In this document: in pieces, positions 1-7,327 of the stretch
Numbering within the stretch: the stretch's first letter is position 1
Layout of the letters: each line of letters begins with the position of its first letter
Source of the DNA: UBA9676 sp963730065
GTDB lineage: Bacteria; Actinomycetota; Actinomycetes; Streptosporangiales; Streptosporangiaceae
Length of the DNA: 64,000 bases
Assembly (NCBI GenBank): GCA_963730065.1
Contig: CAVSQL010000020.1
Location: 496,001-560,000 of the forward strand
Direction: 5' to 3'
Made by a program: the position numbers and the translations under genes
The notes under the pieces: model-generated
Told to the model about the DNA's origin: nothing
The model's input: the letters and a program-made list of their open reading frames with translations, nothing else
Databases searched by the model: none

Positions 1-2
1 TG

Positions 3-644
3 CTCCTCCTGCTGCTGCGCGCCTACCGGAAGCTCGGCTGGCCCGGGACCGCCGCGGCAGGCCTCGGGCTGGTGCTGGCCGCCGGCCTCTTCCTGACGGT
101 CCTCCCGCTCAACCAGATCAGGCAATGGGCCACCAACAGCAACCAGCCGCTGCTCGTGAACTCGATCGGCCGGAGCGCCCAGAGCACGTCGGAGCGCAGT
201 CAGCTGATCCAGGAATCGGTGCAGCTCTACCAGCTGAGCGACGGGGCGCTCGGGCTAGGCCCGGCGAGCACGAAAGAGCTGCTGACGGTGTGGAACTACC
301 CCTATGCCAACGAGGCGCATGATGATTACCTCGCCGCGCTCGTCGAGCGCGGCACGGTGGGCCTGCTCGCGTTTCTGCTCCTGGCCGGCTCGGCAGCGGG
401 AAGGGCCACGCCCATTGTCCGGTGGCGGCTGTCAGCCGGGTTCGCCGCCGCGGTCCCGCGGCCGGCCGGCGTGGTGGCCGCCCTGCTCGCGCTCAGCATC
501 AACTCCTACTTCGAGGAGATCCAGCACGTCCGGTTTCTGTGGTTGCTGCTGGGGATTGTTGCGGTCCTCGGCCGGGATGCGAGGGAGTTCCGGGATGCAC
601 GGCGAAATGCGCGCCGCGGTCCGGTCGGTCATCAGCCGGGATGA
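3..644 (+). CDS. O-antigen ligase/polymerase (Wzy/WaaL-type), C-terminal part only
   Basis: The reading frame is open at the left edge, so the N-terminus lies outside the window. The visible part is hydrophobic. At about residues 90-110 it carries the signature AHDDYLAALVERGTVGLLAF, which resembles the conserved AHNdyL...E.G..G segment of the Wzy_C/O-antigen ligase family, followed by two more membrane segments and a basic tail. Members polymerise or ligate lipid-linked repeat units on the outer face of the cytoplasmic membrane. The next gene (flippase plus sugar transferase) overlaps its 3' end by 50 bp, which supports translational coupling in an exopolysaccharide operon. The family call is firm. 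Whether it polymerises or ligates cannot be told. Confidence 0.8.
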   Translation, partial: LLLLLRAYRKLGWPGTAAAGLGLVLAAGLFLTVLPLNQIRQWATNSNQPLLVNSIGRSAQSTSERSQLIQESVQLYQLSDGALGLGPASTKELLTVWNYPYANEAHDDYLAALVERGTVGLLAFLLLAGSAAGRATPIVRWRLSAGFAAAVPRPAGVVAALLALSINSYFEEIQHVRFLWLLLGIVAVLGRDAREFRDARRNARRGPVGHQPG

Positions 645-2610
645 GCGTGGCCGGCATGGCGCCATATCGGCGTCCAGGCTTGCCGCCTCGAACCTGGGCG
701 CACAGGCCGGGGCGCTGGCGTCCGTTTCGCTGGCCAGCCTGCTCGTCGCCAGGGTGGGCGGCGCGACAGTGGTCGGGGAGTATGCGCTGCTGCGGGTGCT
801 CCCCTGGCTGTTCGGAGTCGTGTTCTCCTCCGGCCTGCCGACCTCGTCGGCGTTCTTCATGGCCGGGGACTACCACCACGACCGGCGGCTCCGGCCAACC
901 CTGAGCGCCCTGGCCGTAGCCGGTGCAGCGCTGGGATCGGTCATCTGGCTTGCGTGTGTGGTCCCGTTCCAGCACCTGTTCTTCCGCCAGCTGCCGGTCT
1001 CGCTGGTGGCGATCATGGCAGTGGTGGTCGTCACGCAGTTGTGGACGGTCACAGCGAAGGGCTGTTGCCAGGGTGGCGGGGACATCGCCGGCGCCAACCT
1101 GATCATTGTCACCGAGGAGCTGTGGTTCGTTCCCAGTTATCTGAGCGTGTTGCTGGTGGAGGGCAACATGGGAACCGCTTCGGTCGTCAACGCGCTGCTC
1201 GTCTCGGGCACGCTGGCGACCGCCACCGGCCTGCTGCGGCTGCAGTGGCGCGGGTTCTTCCGGGACTGGGGGCTCCCATCATGGGCGCTGGCCAAGAGGA
1301 TCGCCGGCTTCGGCGCCCGCGGCCAGCTCGGCAACATGCTGTGGCTGATGAACCTCCGGTTCGACTTCCTGCTGCTCGGCGCGATCGCCGGGCCCACGGT
1401 GCTCGGCATCTACGCCATAGCCTCGAAAGTAGCCGAGCTCATGCGCCTCGTCCCCACGGCCATCAACTATGTCTTCTATCCCCGCTTCGCGCGGCTGGAC
1501 CAGGCGACCGCGACGGCTGAGATGCGGCGGCTGCTGCCACGGACGACCGCGCTCACCGTAGCGCTCACCCCGGTGCTGATGGTCTGCGCCCTCGCGCTCC
1601 CGATCGTGTACGGGCAGGAATTCCGGGCTGCCATAGTGCCGGCCGAGATCATCATCGTGGGGCTTTCGGTCGAAGGGGCGGCTGCCATAGCGTCCGCGTT
1701 CCTGCTGGGCCGAGGCCGCCCCGGACTGAACTCGGTCGGGATGGGCATCGGGACGACGATCACGGTGACCCTCGACGTCCTGCTCATCCCCCGCTACGGC
1801 GCCATCGGGGGTGCCATCACCTCTGCCATCGCGTATCTGGTCACGACTGCCGTGCTGGTGATCCTGGCGACCCGGCTGGCCGGGACCAGCGCGCTCCCGC
1901 CCGCCAGCAGCCGGCCACCGGAGCGGCCCGGCAGGCACGCCGCGCCGGGGCGCGCCCGGCCGGTCACGGACACCGCCGTGCGGCGGGCCGTTGATGTCCT
2001 GGCCGCGACCTTCCTGCTCATGATCTGCTGCCCGTTGCTGACGCTGATCGCGGCGGCGGTAAAGCTCACCAGCCGGGGCCCGGTCCTCTACCGGCAGGTG
2101 CGGGCGGGCCGCTGGGGCAAGCCGTTCACCGTACTCAAGTTCCGTTCGATGATGCCCGGCGCCGACCGGTCGGGGCCACTGGTGACCAGCCGGGCAGACC
2201 CGCGCGTTACCCGGGTCGGAAGGCTGCTGCGGGCCGCCAAGCTCGACGAGCTGCCCCAGCTTGTGAACGTGCTCCGTGGTGAGATGACCATCATCGGCCC
2301 CCGCCCGGAAGTACCCCACTTCCTCCGCTTCTACCGCGACGAGGAACTGGCGATTCTGGGCGTCCGTCCCGGCCTGACCTGTTCAGGGCAGATCTACTAC
2401 ACATACCTGCAGGAGAGCGGGTGCGACGCCACCGATGACCCGGAAGACCGCTACGTCAAGCTGGAACTGCACCCCAAGCTTGCCCTCGACCTCGAGTACC
2501 TCCACCACCGGAGCCTGCGGGCCGACCTGCAGATCCTGGCCCGCACCGCGGCCCTGCTGGTGCCCTTCCGGCGGGCGCCGGTCGCGGCCGGGGCGGCAGA
2601 ATCGCTCTGA
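595..2610 (+). CDS. Wzx-type flippase fused to an initiating undecaprenyl-phosphate sugar-phosphate transferase
   Basis: A 671-residue protein. I start it at ATG 595, seven bases after GAGGGAG (581-587); ATG 607 is an alternative. Residues about 20-440 form a multi-membrane-segment MATE/MOP-like polysaccharide flippase. After a Pro/Arg-rich linker (about residues 430-460), the rest is a bacterial sugar transferase of the WcaJ/PglC type, with a membrane hairpin, then VLYRQVRAGRWGKPFTVLKF, a basic RSM segment, KLDELPQLVNVLRGEM and IIGPRPEV. The transferase half would load the first sugar phosphate onto undecaprenyl phosphate and the flippase half would export the finished unit. These activities are normally separate proteins. 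The frame is open throughout, with no stop at the junction. It overlaps the ligase gene upstream. Confidence 0.85.
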   Translation: MHGEMRAAVRSVISRDERGRHGAISASRLAASNLGAQAGALASVSLASLLVARVGGATVVGEYALLRVLPWLFGVVFSSGLPTSSAFFMAGDYHHDRRLRPTLSALAVAGAALGSVIWLACVVPFQHLFFRQLPVSLVAIMAVVVVTQLWTVTAKGCCQGGGDIAGANLIIVTEELWFVPSYLSVLLVEGNMGTASVVNALLVSGTLATATGLLRLQWRGFFRDWGLPSWALAKRIAGFGARGQLGNMLWLMNLRFDFLLLGAIAGPTVLGIYAIASKVAELMRLVPTAINYVFYPRFARLDQATATAEMRRLLPRTTALTVALTPVLMVCALALPIVYGQEFRAAIVPAEIIIVGLSVEGAAAIASAFLLGRGRPGLNSVGMGIGTTITVTLDVLLIPRYGAIGGAITSAIAYLVTTAVLVILATRLAGTSALPPASSRPPERPGRHAAPGRARPVTDTAVRRAVDVLAATFLLMICCPLLTLIAAAVKLTSRGPVLYRQVRAGRWGKPFTVLKFRSMMPGADRSGPLVTSRADPRVTRVGRLLRAAKLDELPQLVNVLRGEMTIIGPRPEVPHFLRFYRDEELAILGVRPGLTCSGQIYYTYLQESGCDATDDPEDRYVKLELHPKLALDLEYLHHRSLRADLQILARTAALLVPFRRAPVAAGAAESL

Positions 2611-2666
2611 CGTGGCGGACCTGAGTCCCCAGGCAAGAGCAAGAGAGCCCCGGCAGGCCCGGAGGG

Positions 2667-3311
2667 CTACTCGAGCGGGGATCGGGTCAGCGCCATGGCC
2701 TCCAGCACCGAGTGCACGCCAAGCTTGGCCATGATGTTCTGCAGGTGGGTCCGGACGGTGTGGGCGGACACGTGCAGCCGCTCGGCCACCTCGCGGCGCC
2801 CGGCGCCCTCAGCGAGGCAGGACAGCACCTCGCGCTCCCGGGGGGTGAGTGTGGCCAGCAACCGGTTACTGTCCAGCTCACGGTCGCGCTGGGCCAGGAG
2901 CAGCCGCAGCACGGCCCCGGTCTGCGCCGGCGGCAGCCAGGTCTCACCCCGTGCGACGCCCCTGATGACGCGCAGCAGTTCCTCAAGCGACGCGTCCTTG
3001 CCCAGCCAGGCAGCCGCTCCCGCCTGCAGGGTCTCCAGGATCCACTGGGGCTCCGAAGTGCGGCTGAGCAAGATGACGCGGGGAGCATCCGCGCGGTCAG
3101 ACAGCTCTTCGCATAGACGGGCTGCCGCGTCATCCGGCAGGTCCGCATCGAGAATCATGACGTCGGCGTGCCTGCCCACAACGACACAGGGAACCGGCAC
3201 GCGTGCTAGCAGGCCGCCAACGACCTCCACGTCCTCCTCGGCCTGCAGGCGGGCCGACAGCGCGTCGGTGAAGGTGGCCTCCTGATCGACCACCGCGACC
3301 GTGATCCCCAT
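2667..3311 (-). CDS. NarL/FixJ-type response regulator
   Basis: A 214-residue protein with an N-terminal receiver domain (about 1-120) and a C-terminal LuxR helix-turn-helix. The probable phospho-acceptor is the Asp in VMILDADLPD, with acidic residues near the start (VVDQEATF) and Lys in WLGKDAS. The output domain shows LTPREREVLSCLAEG and VSAHTVRTHLQNIMAKLGV. It is a DNA-binding transcription factor. No sensor kinase is adjacent. A second, unlike regulator of the same family lies 101 bp upstream in the same direction. The two NarX-type kinases elsewhere in the window (23 kb and 38 kb) also lack partners, so pairing is possible but unproven. Confidence 0.88.
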   Translation of the reverse strand: MGITVAVVDQEATFTDALSARLQAEEDVEVVGGLLARVPVPCVVVGRHADVMILDADLPDDAAARLCEELSDRADAPRVILLSRTSEPQWILETLQAGAAAWLGKDASLEELLRVIRGVARGETWLPPAQTGAVLRLLLAQRDRELDSNRLLATLTPREREVLSCLAEGAGRREVAERLHVSAHTVRTHLQNIMAKLGVHSVLEAMALTRSPLE

Positions 3312-3412
3312 GGTCGTGAAGCCTCGCCTACTTCTCCCAGCCGGGGTACCCCTACTTGCCTTGCTCTGGCTACGCCAAGTGGAGGTGCTCCGCGCAGGGC
3401 ACCCGTCACCAG

Positions 3413-4057
3413 CTACGCGGAGGCGGAGAAGCGCTCGCTGAGGAGGTCCTCGCGGACGGCCACGGCTGCCGCCTGCAGGCGGGTGTGTGCCCCAAGTTTG
3501 GTCAGCAGGTTCTTCACGTAGGTCCGCAGCGTCGAGACCTCGATCTGCATTTCATCTGCCATCTGCCGGGTGGTCTGGCCCGCCACGAGGCGCCGCAGGA
3601 CTTCCTTCTCCCGCGGGGTGAGCTGATACGGTACCCACCCGTGCCGCCGGGTGGGCTGAAGGGAAGCCATCCGGCGCGGCCGGTCGAAAACCACGCCCCC
3701 AGCGGCGATGAGGTCCAGCGCATCGGCGATCTGGCGGATGTTCTTGTCCTTGAAGAGGAACCCGGCAAAGCCGGCCTTCCTGGCCTCGGACAAGATCCGC
3801 GGATCGGCTGTGCCCGAAAGCCCCAGGATCTCCGTCTCGGGGTAGTCACGGCGGATGTCGCGGGCGGCAGCCAGGCCACCTGCCGACCCAGATACACCAG
3901 GGTCCAGGATGCACAGGTCGGGCTTGTGCTTCTTCACGGCAGACAGGACATCATCGGCACTGCTGGTTACGGCGAGTGCCTGGTGGCCGCGCTCTTCCAG
4001 CGCCGCTGCCAGGGCTTCGCACAGAAGCCTATTGCCGTCACAGAACACTAGCCGCAC
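3413..4057 (-). CDS. NarL/FixJ-type response regulator
   Basis: A 214-residue protein starting at GTG. The receiver domain has LVFCDGNR, the likely phospho-Asp in LCILDPGVSG, and Lys in LFKDKNIRQI. The LuxR output domain carries LTPREKEVLRRLVAGQ and VSTLRTYVKNLLTKLGAHTR. It is an orphan DNA-binding regulator with no adjacent kinase, arranged tandemly with the regulator that follows. The two proteins share only the domain plan, so they look like distinct regulators and not a recent duplication. Confidence 0.87.
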   Translation of the reverse strand: MRLVFCDGNRLLCEALAAALEERGHQALAVTSSADDVLSAVKKHKPDLCILDPGVSGSAGGLAAARDIRRDYPETEILGLSGTADPRILSEARKAGFAGFLFKDKNIRQIADALDLIAAGGVVFDRPRRMASLQPTRRHGWVPYQLTPREKEVLRRLVAGQTTRQMADEMQIEVSTLRTYVKNLLTKLGAHTRLQAAAVAVREDLLSERFSASA

Positions 4058-4363
4058 GAGCCACCCCCACCTCGACCGTTACCTGCACCCCAAGTGCCGG
4101 TAAGCGTATCTTTAACCACGAGCAAGACACCGGTAACGAGATTTAGACGCGGAGCTTGCCGACTCGGATGACTCGTTCAGCACGAGATTTAGACGCGGAG
4201 CTTGCCGACTCGGATGACTCGTTCAGCGCCGAGATGAATTTGCGGCACGGGAAGCCCTCCCACCGCGACCATGCTGGACGACGACGACAGGACCTCTACC
4301 TGGCCAAATGCTGATGGCTACCCGAACCCGGCTCGCTGAGCTGGCCTGGCGGGCCGCCTGTCC
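4058..4363. other. intergenic stretch with tandem duplication, no gene seen
   Basis: About 300 bp between the divergent end of the response regulator and the 3' end of the TetR gene. Apart from the perfect 46-bp tandem duplication described separately, I see no plausible reading frame with a start and ribosome binding site. Confidence 0.6.
4136..4227. repeat. perfect tandem duplication of a 46-bp unit
   Basis: Positions 4136-4181 and 4182-4227 are identical (unit begins ACGAGATTTAGACGCGGAGC and ends GACTCGTTCAGC). A further short resemblance, GCCGAGAT, follows the second copy. The unit is less GC-rich than its surroundings. It lies between a response regulator gene reading away and the 3' end of the TetR gene, so its role is unclear. 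A recent slippage or a duplicated binding site would both fit. Confidence 0.95.
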
Positions 4364-5080
4364 TCAGGCGCGCCTACTGCAGCCCCGTTCGGTGGCCAGC
4401 CGGGCCATGGCTCGCCTCATCTGGGCCGGCGACGGCGGCGCGGGGAGGGAGGCCGACTCATAGTGGTGACCGAACGCGTCGAGCATAAGCGCGACGAACC
4501 GCCGCCAGGCCTCCGGGGCGTCCTCGCGGCTGACATGCACGACCGCCGCATGCGCGATCATCAGCAGCAGGAGATCCTCAACGGCGAAATCCTGGCGCAG
4601 CCTGCCGACCGCCTTGGTGCGTTCGACGAGTTCGACCACTCGGGCGTTGGCGAGGCTGCGGAGCTGTTCGACCTGCTCATCGCCGGGAAGCGCCATGGAC
4701 AGCAGATCGGACAGACCGCGGTCGTCGGCCTGCAGCTCGCAGATCCGCTCGACGAAGCTGGCGAACCCGGCCCACGGGTCGCCGATGGCCAGGGCCTGCT
4801 CCGCAGCGTCGGCATACTGGGCGATCTTGTCGACCAGCGCGGCGGCGACCAGCTGCCCGCGGGTGGGGAACCGGCGGTAGAGCGTGGCGATGCCGACCCC
4901 GGCCCGCAGGGCGATCTCTTCCAGGGGCGCTTCGAGACCTTGCTCGGCGAACACCTCCCGGGCGGCGTCCAGCAGCGCCACCCGGTTGCGCTCGGCGTCC
5001 ACCCGCAGCCGCCGCGGCGCCCCGGCCCCATCCGCGCCATCCGGGCTGGTCGAGGCGGCCGGGCTGGTCGAGGCGTTCAT
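4364..5080 (-). CDS. TetR-family transcriptional repressor
   Basis: A 238-residue protein with an Ala/Ser/Pro-rich leader (1-25) and a TetR DNA-binding domain at about 28-85: ALLDAAREVFAEQG, then LEEIALRAGVGIATLYRRFP. The C-terminal helical domain would bind a ligand. It is divergently transcribed from the DinB-like enzyme at 5249 and a nested inverted repeat lies between them, so it most likely represses itself and the divergent genes. The inducer is unknown. Confidence 0.9.
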   Translation of the reverse strand: MNASTSPAASTSPDGADGAGAPRRLRVDAERNRVALLDAAREVFAEQGLEAPLEEIALRAGVGIATLYRRFPTRGQLVAAALVDKIAQYADAAEQALAIGDPWAGFASFVERICELQADDRGLSDLLSMALPGDEQVEQLRSLANARVVELVERTKAVGRLRQDFAVEDLLLLMIAHAAVVHVSREDAPEAWRRFVALMLDAFGHHYESASLPAPPSPAQMRRAMARLATERGCSRRA

Positions 5081-5093
5081 TGGCCCATGGTAG

Positions 5094-5148
5094 ATGTGGA
5101 GGGCGTCCTCCGGAAACTGTTAGGGTGTTCCGGAATCATCCTCCACAT
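5094..5148. promoter_or_regulatory. nested dyad in the TetR divergent promoter region
   Basis: Outer arms ATGTGGAGG (5094-5102) and CCTCCACAT (5140-5148) enclose inner arms TCCGGAA (5109-5115) and TTCCGGA (5128-5134). The two dyads share nearly the same centre (about 5121). The element lies 14 bp upstream of the TetR start and about 100 bp upstream of the divergent enzyme gene, as expected for a TetR operator. Confidence 0.65.
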
Positions 5149-5248
5149 GAGCGGCGCCTGCCTTCCGCGGCCTGCCCCCTACGGCCTGGCACCGCGCCCT
5201 ACACCGCCTGGAACCCGGCCCGCACCCGTCCGGAACGGAGAGAGCGAC

Positions 5249-6031
5249 ATGGAGACCGACCCTGACCGCTGGATCGCTGCCGTGCGGCACTCCCACGACG
5301 CCCTTCGCGCGCTCGCCGGGCCGCTGACCGCCGAGCAGCTGCAGCAGCGCTCGTACGATAGCGAGTGGTCGATCGCCCAGGTGCTCTCCCATCTGGGGTC
5401 GCAGGCGGAGGTCTTCGGCCTGTGGCTCGAGGCCGGCCTGACCGGGCAGGAGCCGCCCGGGCAGGAGGTGTTCGGCCCGATCTGGGAGGCGTGGAACGCC
5501 CGCAGCCCGCAGGCGCAGGCAGCCGACTCGCTGCACGCCAACGAGGCGCTGGTCGAGCGGCTCGAGTCGCTCGACGACGGCCAGCGGGAGCGGTTCCGCC
5601 TGCTGCTGTTCGGGATGGACCTCGACATCGCCGGGCTGGCGCGGATGCGCCTGTCCGAGCACGCGGTCCACAGCTGGGACGTGGCCGTGGCGCTGGACCC
5701 GTCCGCGACGGTGGCCCCCGAAGCGGTCGGCCTGCTCGTCGACACGCTCGGCCAGCTCGCGGGGTGGACCGGCAAGCCGGATGGGAACAAGCGGCAGCTG
5801 CACGTGTCGGCGAGCGACCCGCAGCGGCACTTCACGCTGGAGACCGGCGAGGCGGTCACGCTCGAACCCTCCGCAGCCGGAGACCGCGAGGAGGCCGGCC
5901 CGGAACTGCGGCTGCCCGCCGAGGCTCTCATCCGGCTGGTCTACGGGCGTCTCGATCCTGCCCACACCCCGGCCGTCGAGACCCGGGGGGTCGATCTCGA
6001 CGAGCTCCGGCCTATCTTCCCCGGCATCTGA
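5249..6031 (+). CDS. mycothiol-dependent maleylpyruvate isomerase-like (DinB-fold) protein
   Basis: A 260-residue protein. ATG 5249 is preceded by a GGAG-containing site. The N-terminal half is a DinB/MDMPI four-helix domain, with WIAAVRHSHDALRAL at the start, WSIAQVLSHLGSQAEVF (the family's S/D-W...VL.HL segment) and a later MRLSEHAVHSWDVAVAL supplying the second conserved His region. The C-terminal half looks like the small MDMPI C-terminal domain. Family members are metal-dependent thiol (mycothiol) transferases or isomerases. The substrate cannot be read from sequence. It is followed 29 bp later by a small membrane protein and is probably controlled by the divergent TetR repressor. Confidence 0.82.
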   Translation: METDPDRWIAAVRHSHDALRALAGPLTAEQLQQRSYDSEWSIAQVLSHLGSQAEVFGLWLEAGLTGQEPPGQEVFGPIWEAWNARSPQAQAADSLHANEALVERLESLDDGQRERFRLLLFGMDLDIAGLARMRLSEHAVHSWDVAVALDPSATVAPEAVGLLVDTLGQLAGWTGKPDGNKRQLHVSASDPQRHFTLETGEAVTLEPSAAGDREEAGPELRLPAEALIRLVYGRLDPAHTPAVETRGVDLDELRPIFPGI

Positions 6032-6060
6032 GGCCGGGGCCCGAAACGAAAGGACCCCCC

Positions 6061-6498
6061 GTGCGTCTTCCTGTCAGGGCGCGTGACCTCCCCGCCCGCA
6101 TCGCTACCGGTGGCTACATCCTCCACTCCGGCCTGGAGAAATGGCACGGCGACGAGACCCGCGCCAAGGCCCTGCACGGCGTGGCGTCCAACGCCTTCCC
6201 GGTGCTCCAGCGGATCCCGCCAGAACGCTTCCTGCGCATCCTGGCCGCCAGCGAGATCGCCATCGGCAGCGCCCTGCTCGTCCCGGTCGTGCCCAACGCC
6301 GTGGCCGGGGCCGCGCTGACCGGGTTCTCCGGCAGCCTCCTGGCCATGTACGCGCGCACCCCGGCCATGCACAAGCCGGGCAGCATCTGGCCGAGCCAGG
6401 CCGGCATCGCGGTCAGCAAGGACGTCTGGATGCTGGGGATCGGCCTCGGCCTGGTCGCCGACGGGCTCACCGGCCCGGACCAGGACGGAACCGGATGA
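6061..6498 (+). CDS. small DoxX-like membrane protein
   Basis: A 145-residue protein starting at GTG 6061 with GAAAGGA 8-14 bases upstream. It has about four hydrophobic segments (residues about 12-28, 55-75, 78-98 and 120-135) and resembles DoxX-type small integral membrane proteins. It probably forms an operon with the preceding DinB-like enzyme. No catalytic motif is visible and the function is unknown. Confidence 0.7.
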   Translation: MRLPVRARDLPARIATGGYILHSGLEKWHGDETRAKALHGVASNAFPVLQRIPPERFLRILAASEIAIGSALLVPVVPNAVAGAALTGFSGSLLAMYARTPAMHKPGSIWPSQAGIAVSKDVWMLGIGLGLVADGLTGPDQDGTG

Positions 6499-6651
6499 CC
6501 GGCCGGACGCCCGCCCGGCGCCCCGTTCGCCTGTCCCCCGGCTGAGACCGGCGCCGCCCGCTCCCCTCGGCTCCGGCGCCGTCCCCTCACTGATCCGCTC
6601 CGGGACCCGGCGACGTATCACGGAACACAGCTGATCGAGGGGAGCGACCAG

Positions 6652-6945
6652 ATGAGTTTCGTGCAGATGTTCCAGTTCACCACCTCCGACCTGGACGGCA
6701 TCCGCCGGGTGGATGAGGAGTGGCGGAAGGCCACGGAGGGCAAGCGGACCGTCCGGCGCGAGATCATAGCGGCCGACCGGAACCAGCCCGGCCGCTACTT
6801 CGCGATCGTGTTCTTCGACTCGTACGAGTCGGCCATGGAGAACTCGAACCTGCCCGAGACGCAGGCCGCGGCCGCGAAGTACATGGAGCTCTCCGACGGG
6901 CAGCCGGTCTTCTACGACCTGGACGTCCTCGAGGACCGCTCCTGA
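6652..6945 (+). CDS. conserved small protein, likely ferredoxin-like alpha/beta fold
   Basis: A 97-residue protein with GATCGAGGGGAGC shortly upstream of ATG 6652, a clear ribosome binding site. The alternating pattern (FVQMFQF, then a basic helix, RYFAIVFFDSYESAMENS, QPVFYDLDVLE) resembles dimeric alpha/beta barrel proteins of the antibiotic-monooxygenase type. I cannot assign an activity. A GC-rich stem-loop follows the stop. Confidence 0.75.
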   Translation: MSFVQMFQFTTSDLDGIRRVDEEWRKATEGKRTVRREIIAADRNQPGRYFAIVFFDSYESAMENSNLPETQAAAAKYMELSDGQPVFYDLDVLEDRS

Positions 6946-6961
6946 GCCCATCCGGCAGGCC

Positions 6962-6992
6962 GGCCCGGGTGCCCCGGCGGCGCCCCCGGGCC
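6962..6992 (+). terminator. stem-loop after the small protein gene
   Basis: GGCCCGGG (6962-6969) pairs with CCCGGGCC (6985-6992) around a 15-nt loop, 17 bp after the stop codon at 6945. There is no U-tract, as is common for actinomycete terminators. Confidence 0.5.
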
Positions 6993-7002
6993 GCACCGGT
7001 GC

Positions 7003-7239
7003 GGCAGAGTGGCCGGCGGCGGCGAGCATCTCGCGGCCGACGGGCTGCAGCTCGATCTTGGTGCACAACAGCCCCGTCGACACCCGCTCGACCACCCCCC
7101 CACTGCCCGTGATCGACCAGTCCCGCTCGAGGCCCGCGACGAGTTCCGGGAGATCGCGGATCCACTGCCCGGCGCCCGCCGCCAGCGCCTTGTTGCGCAC
7201 GACCGCCGAGACGCCGGGGGTCGGGACGGGCGCGCTCAC
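7003..7239 (-). pseudogene. APH(6)/streptomycin 6-kinase-type gene reduced to its two ends
   Basis: From GTG 7239 the frame reads an N-terminus like that of APH(6) aminoglycoside/hydroxyurea phosphotransferases: VVRNKALAAGAGQWIRDLPE then LVAGLERDWSITGSG. It passes directly into VVERVSTGLLCTKIELQPVG and REMLAAAG, which resembles the family's C-terminal end. Roughly 200 residues, including the ATP-binding and catalytic loop, are missing. The native stop is also lost, so the frame runs on into antisense of the next genes. It is non-functional as a kinase. Confidence 0.65.
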
Positions 7240-7327
7240 CGGTCAAAGCTATCCAGCTGGGAACTACCCGCCGGGACGCCTGGGAACCACCCGCGGGGAC
7301 GCCTGGGAATCACCCGCGCGGGGACGG

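Noticed and set aside
304..594. Upstream extension of the flippase-transferase frame to ATG 304
   Set aside because: It would overlap the ligase gene by 340 bp in another frame, its translation is Arg/Ser/Pro-rich shadow sequence, and a good ribosome binding site exists at 581-587 before ATG 595.
5941..7002. Long minus-strand frame continuing from the APH(6)-type remnant
   Set aside because: Beyond about 7003 it is antisense to three convincing plus-strand genes and has no protein-like features. Only the first about 79 codons resemble a gene.
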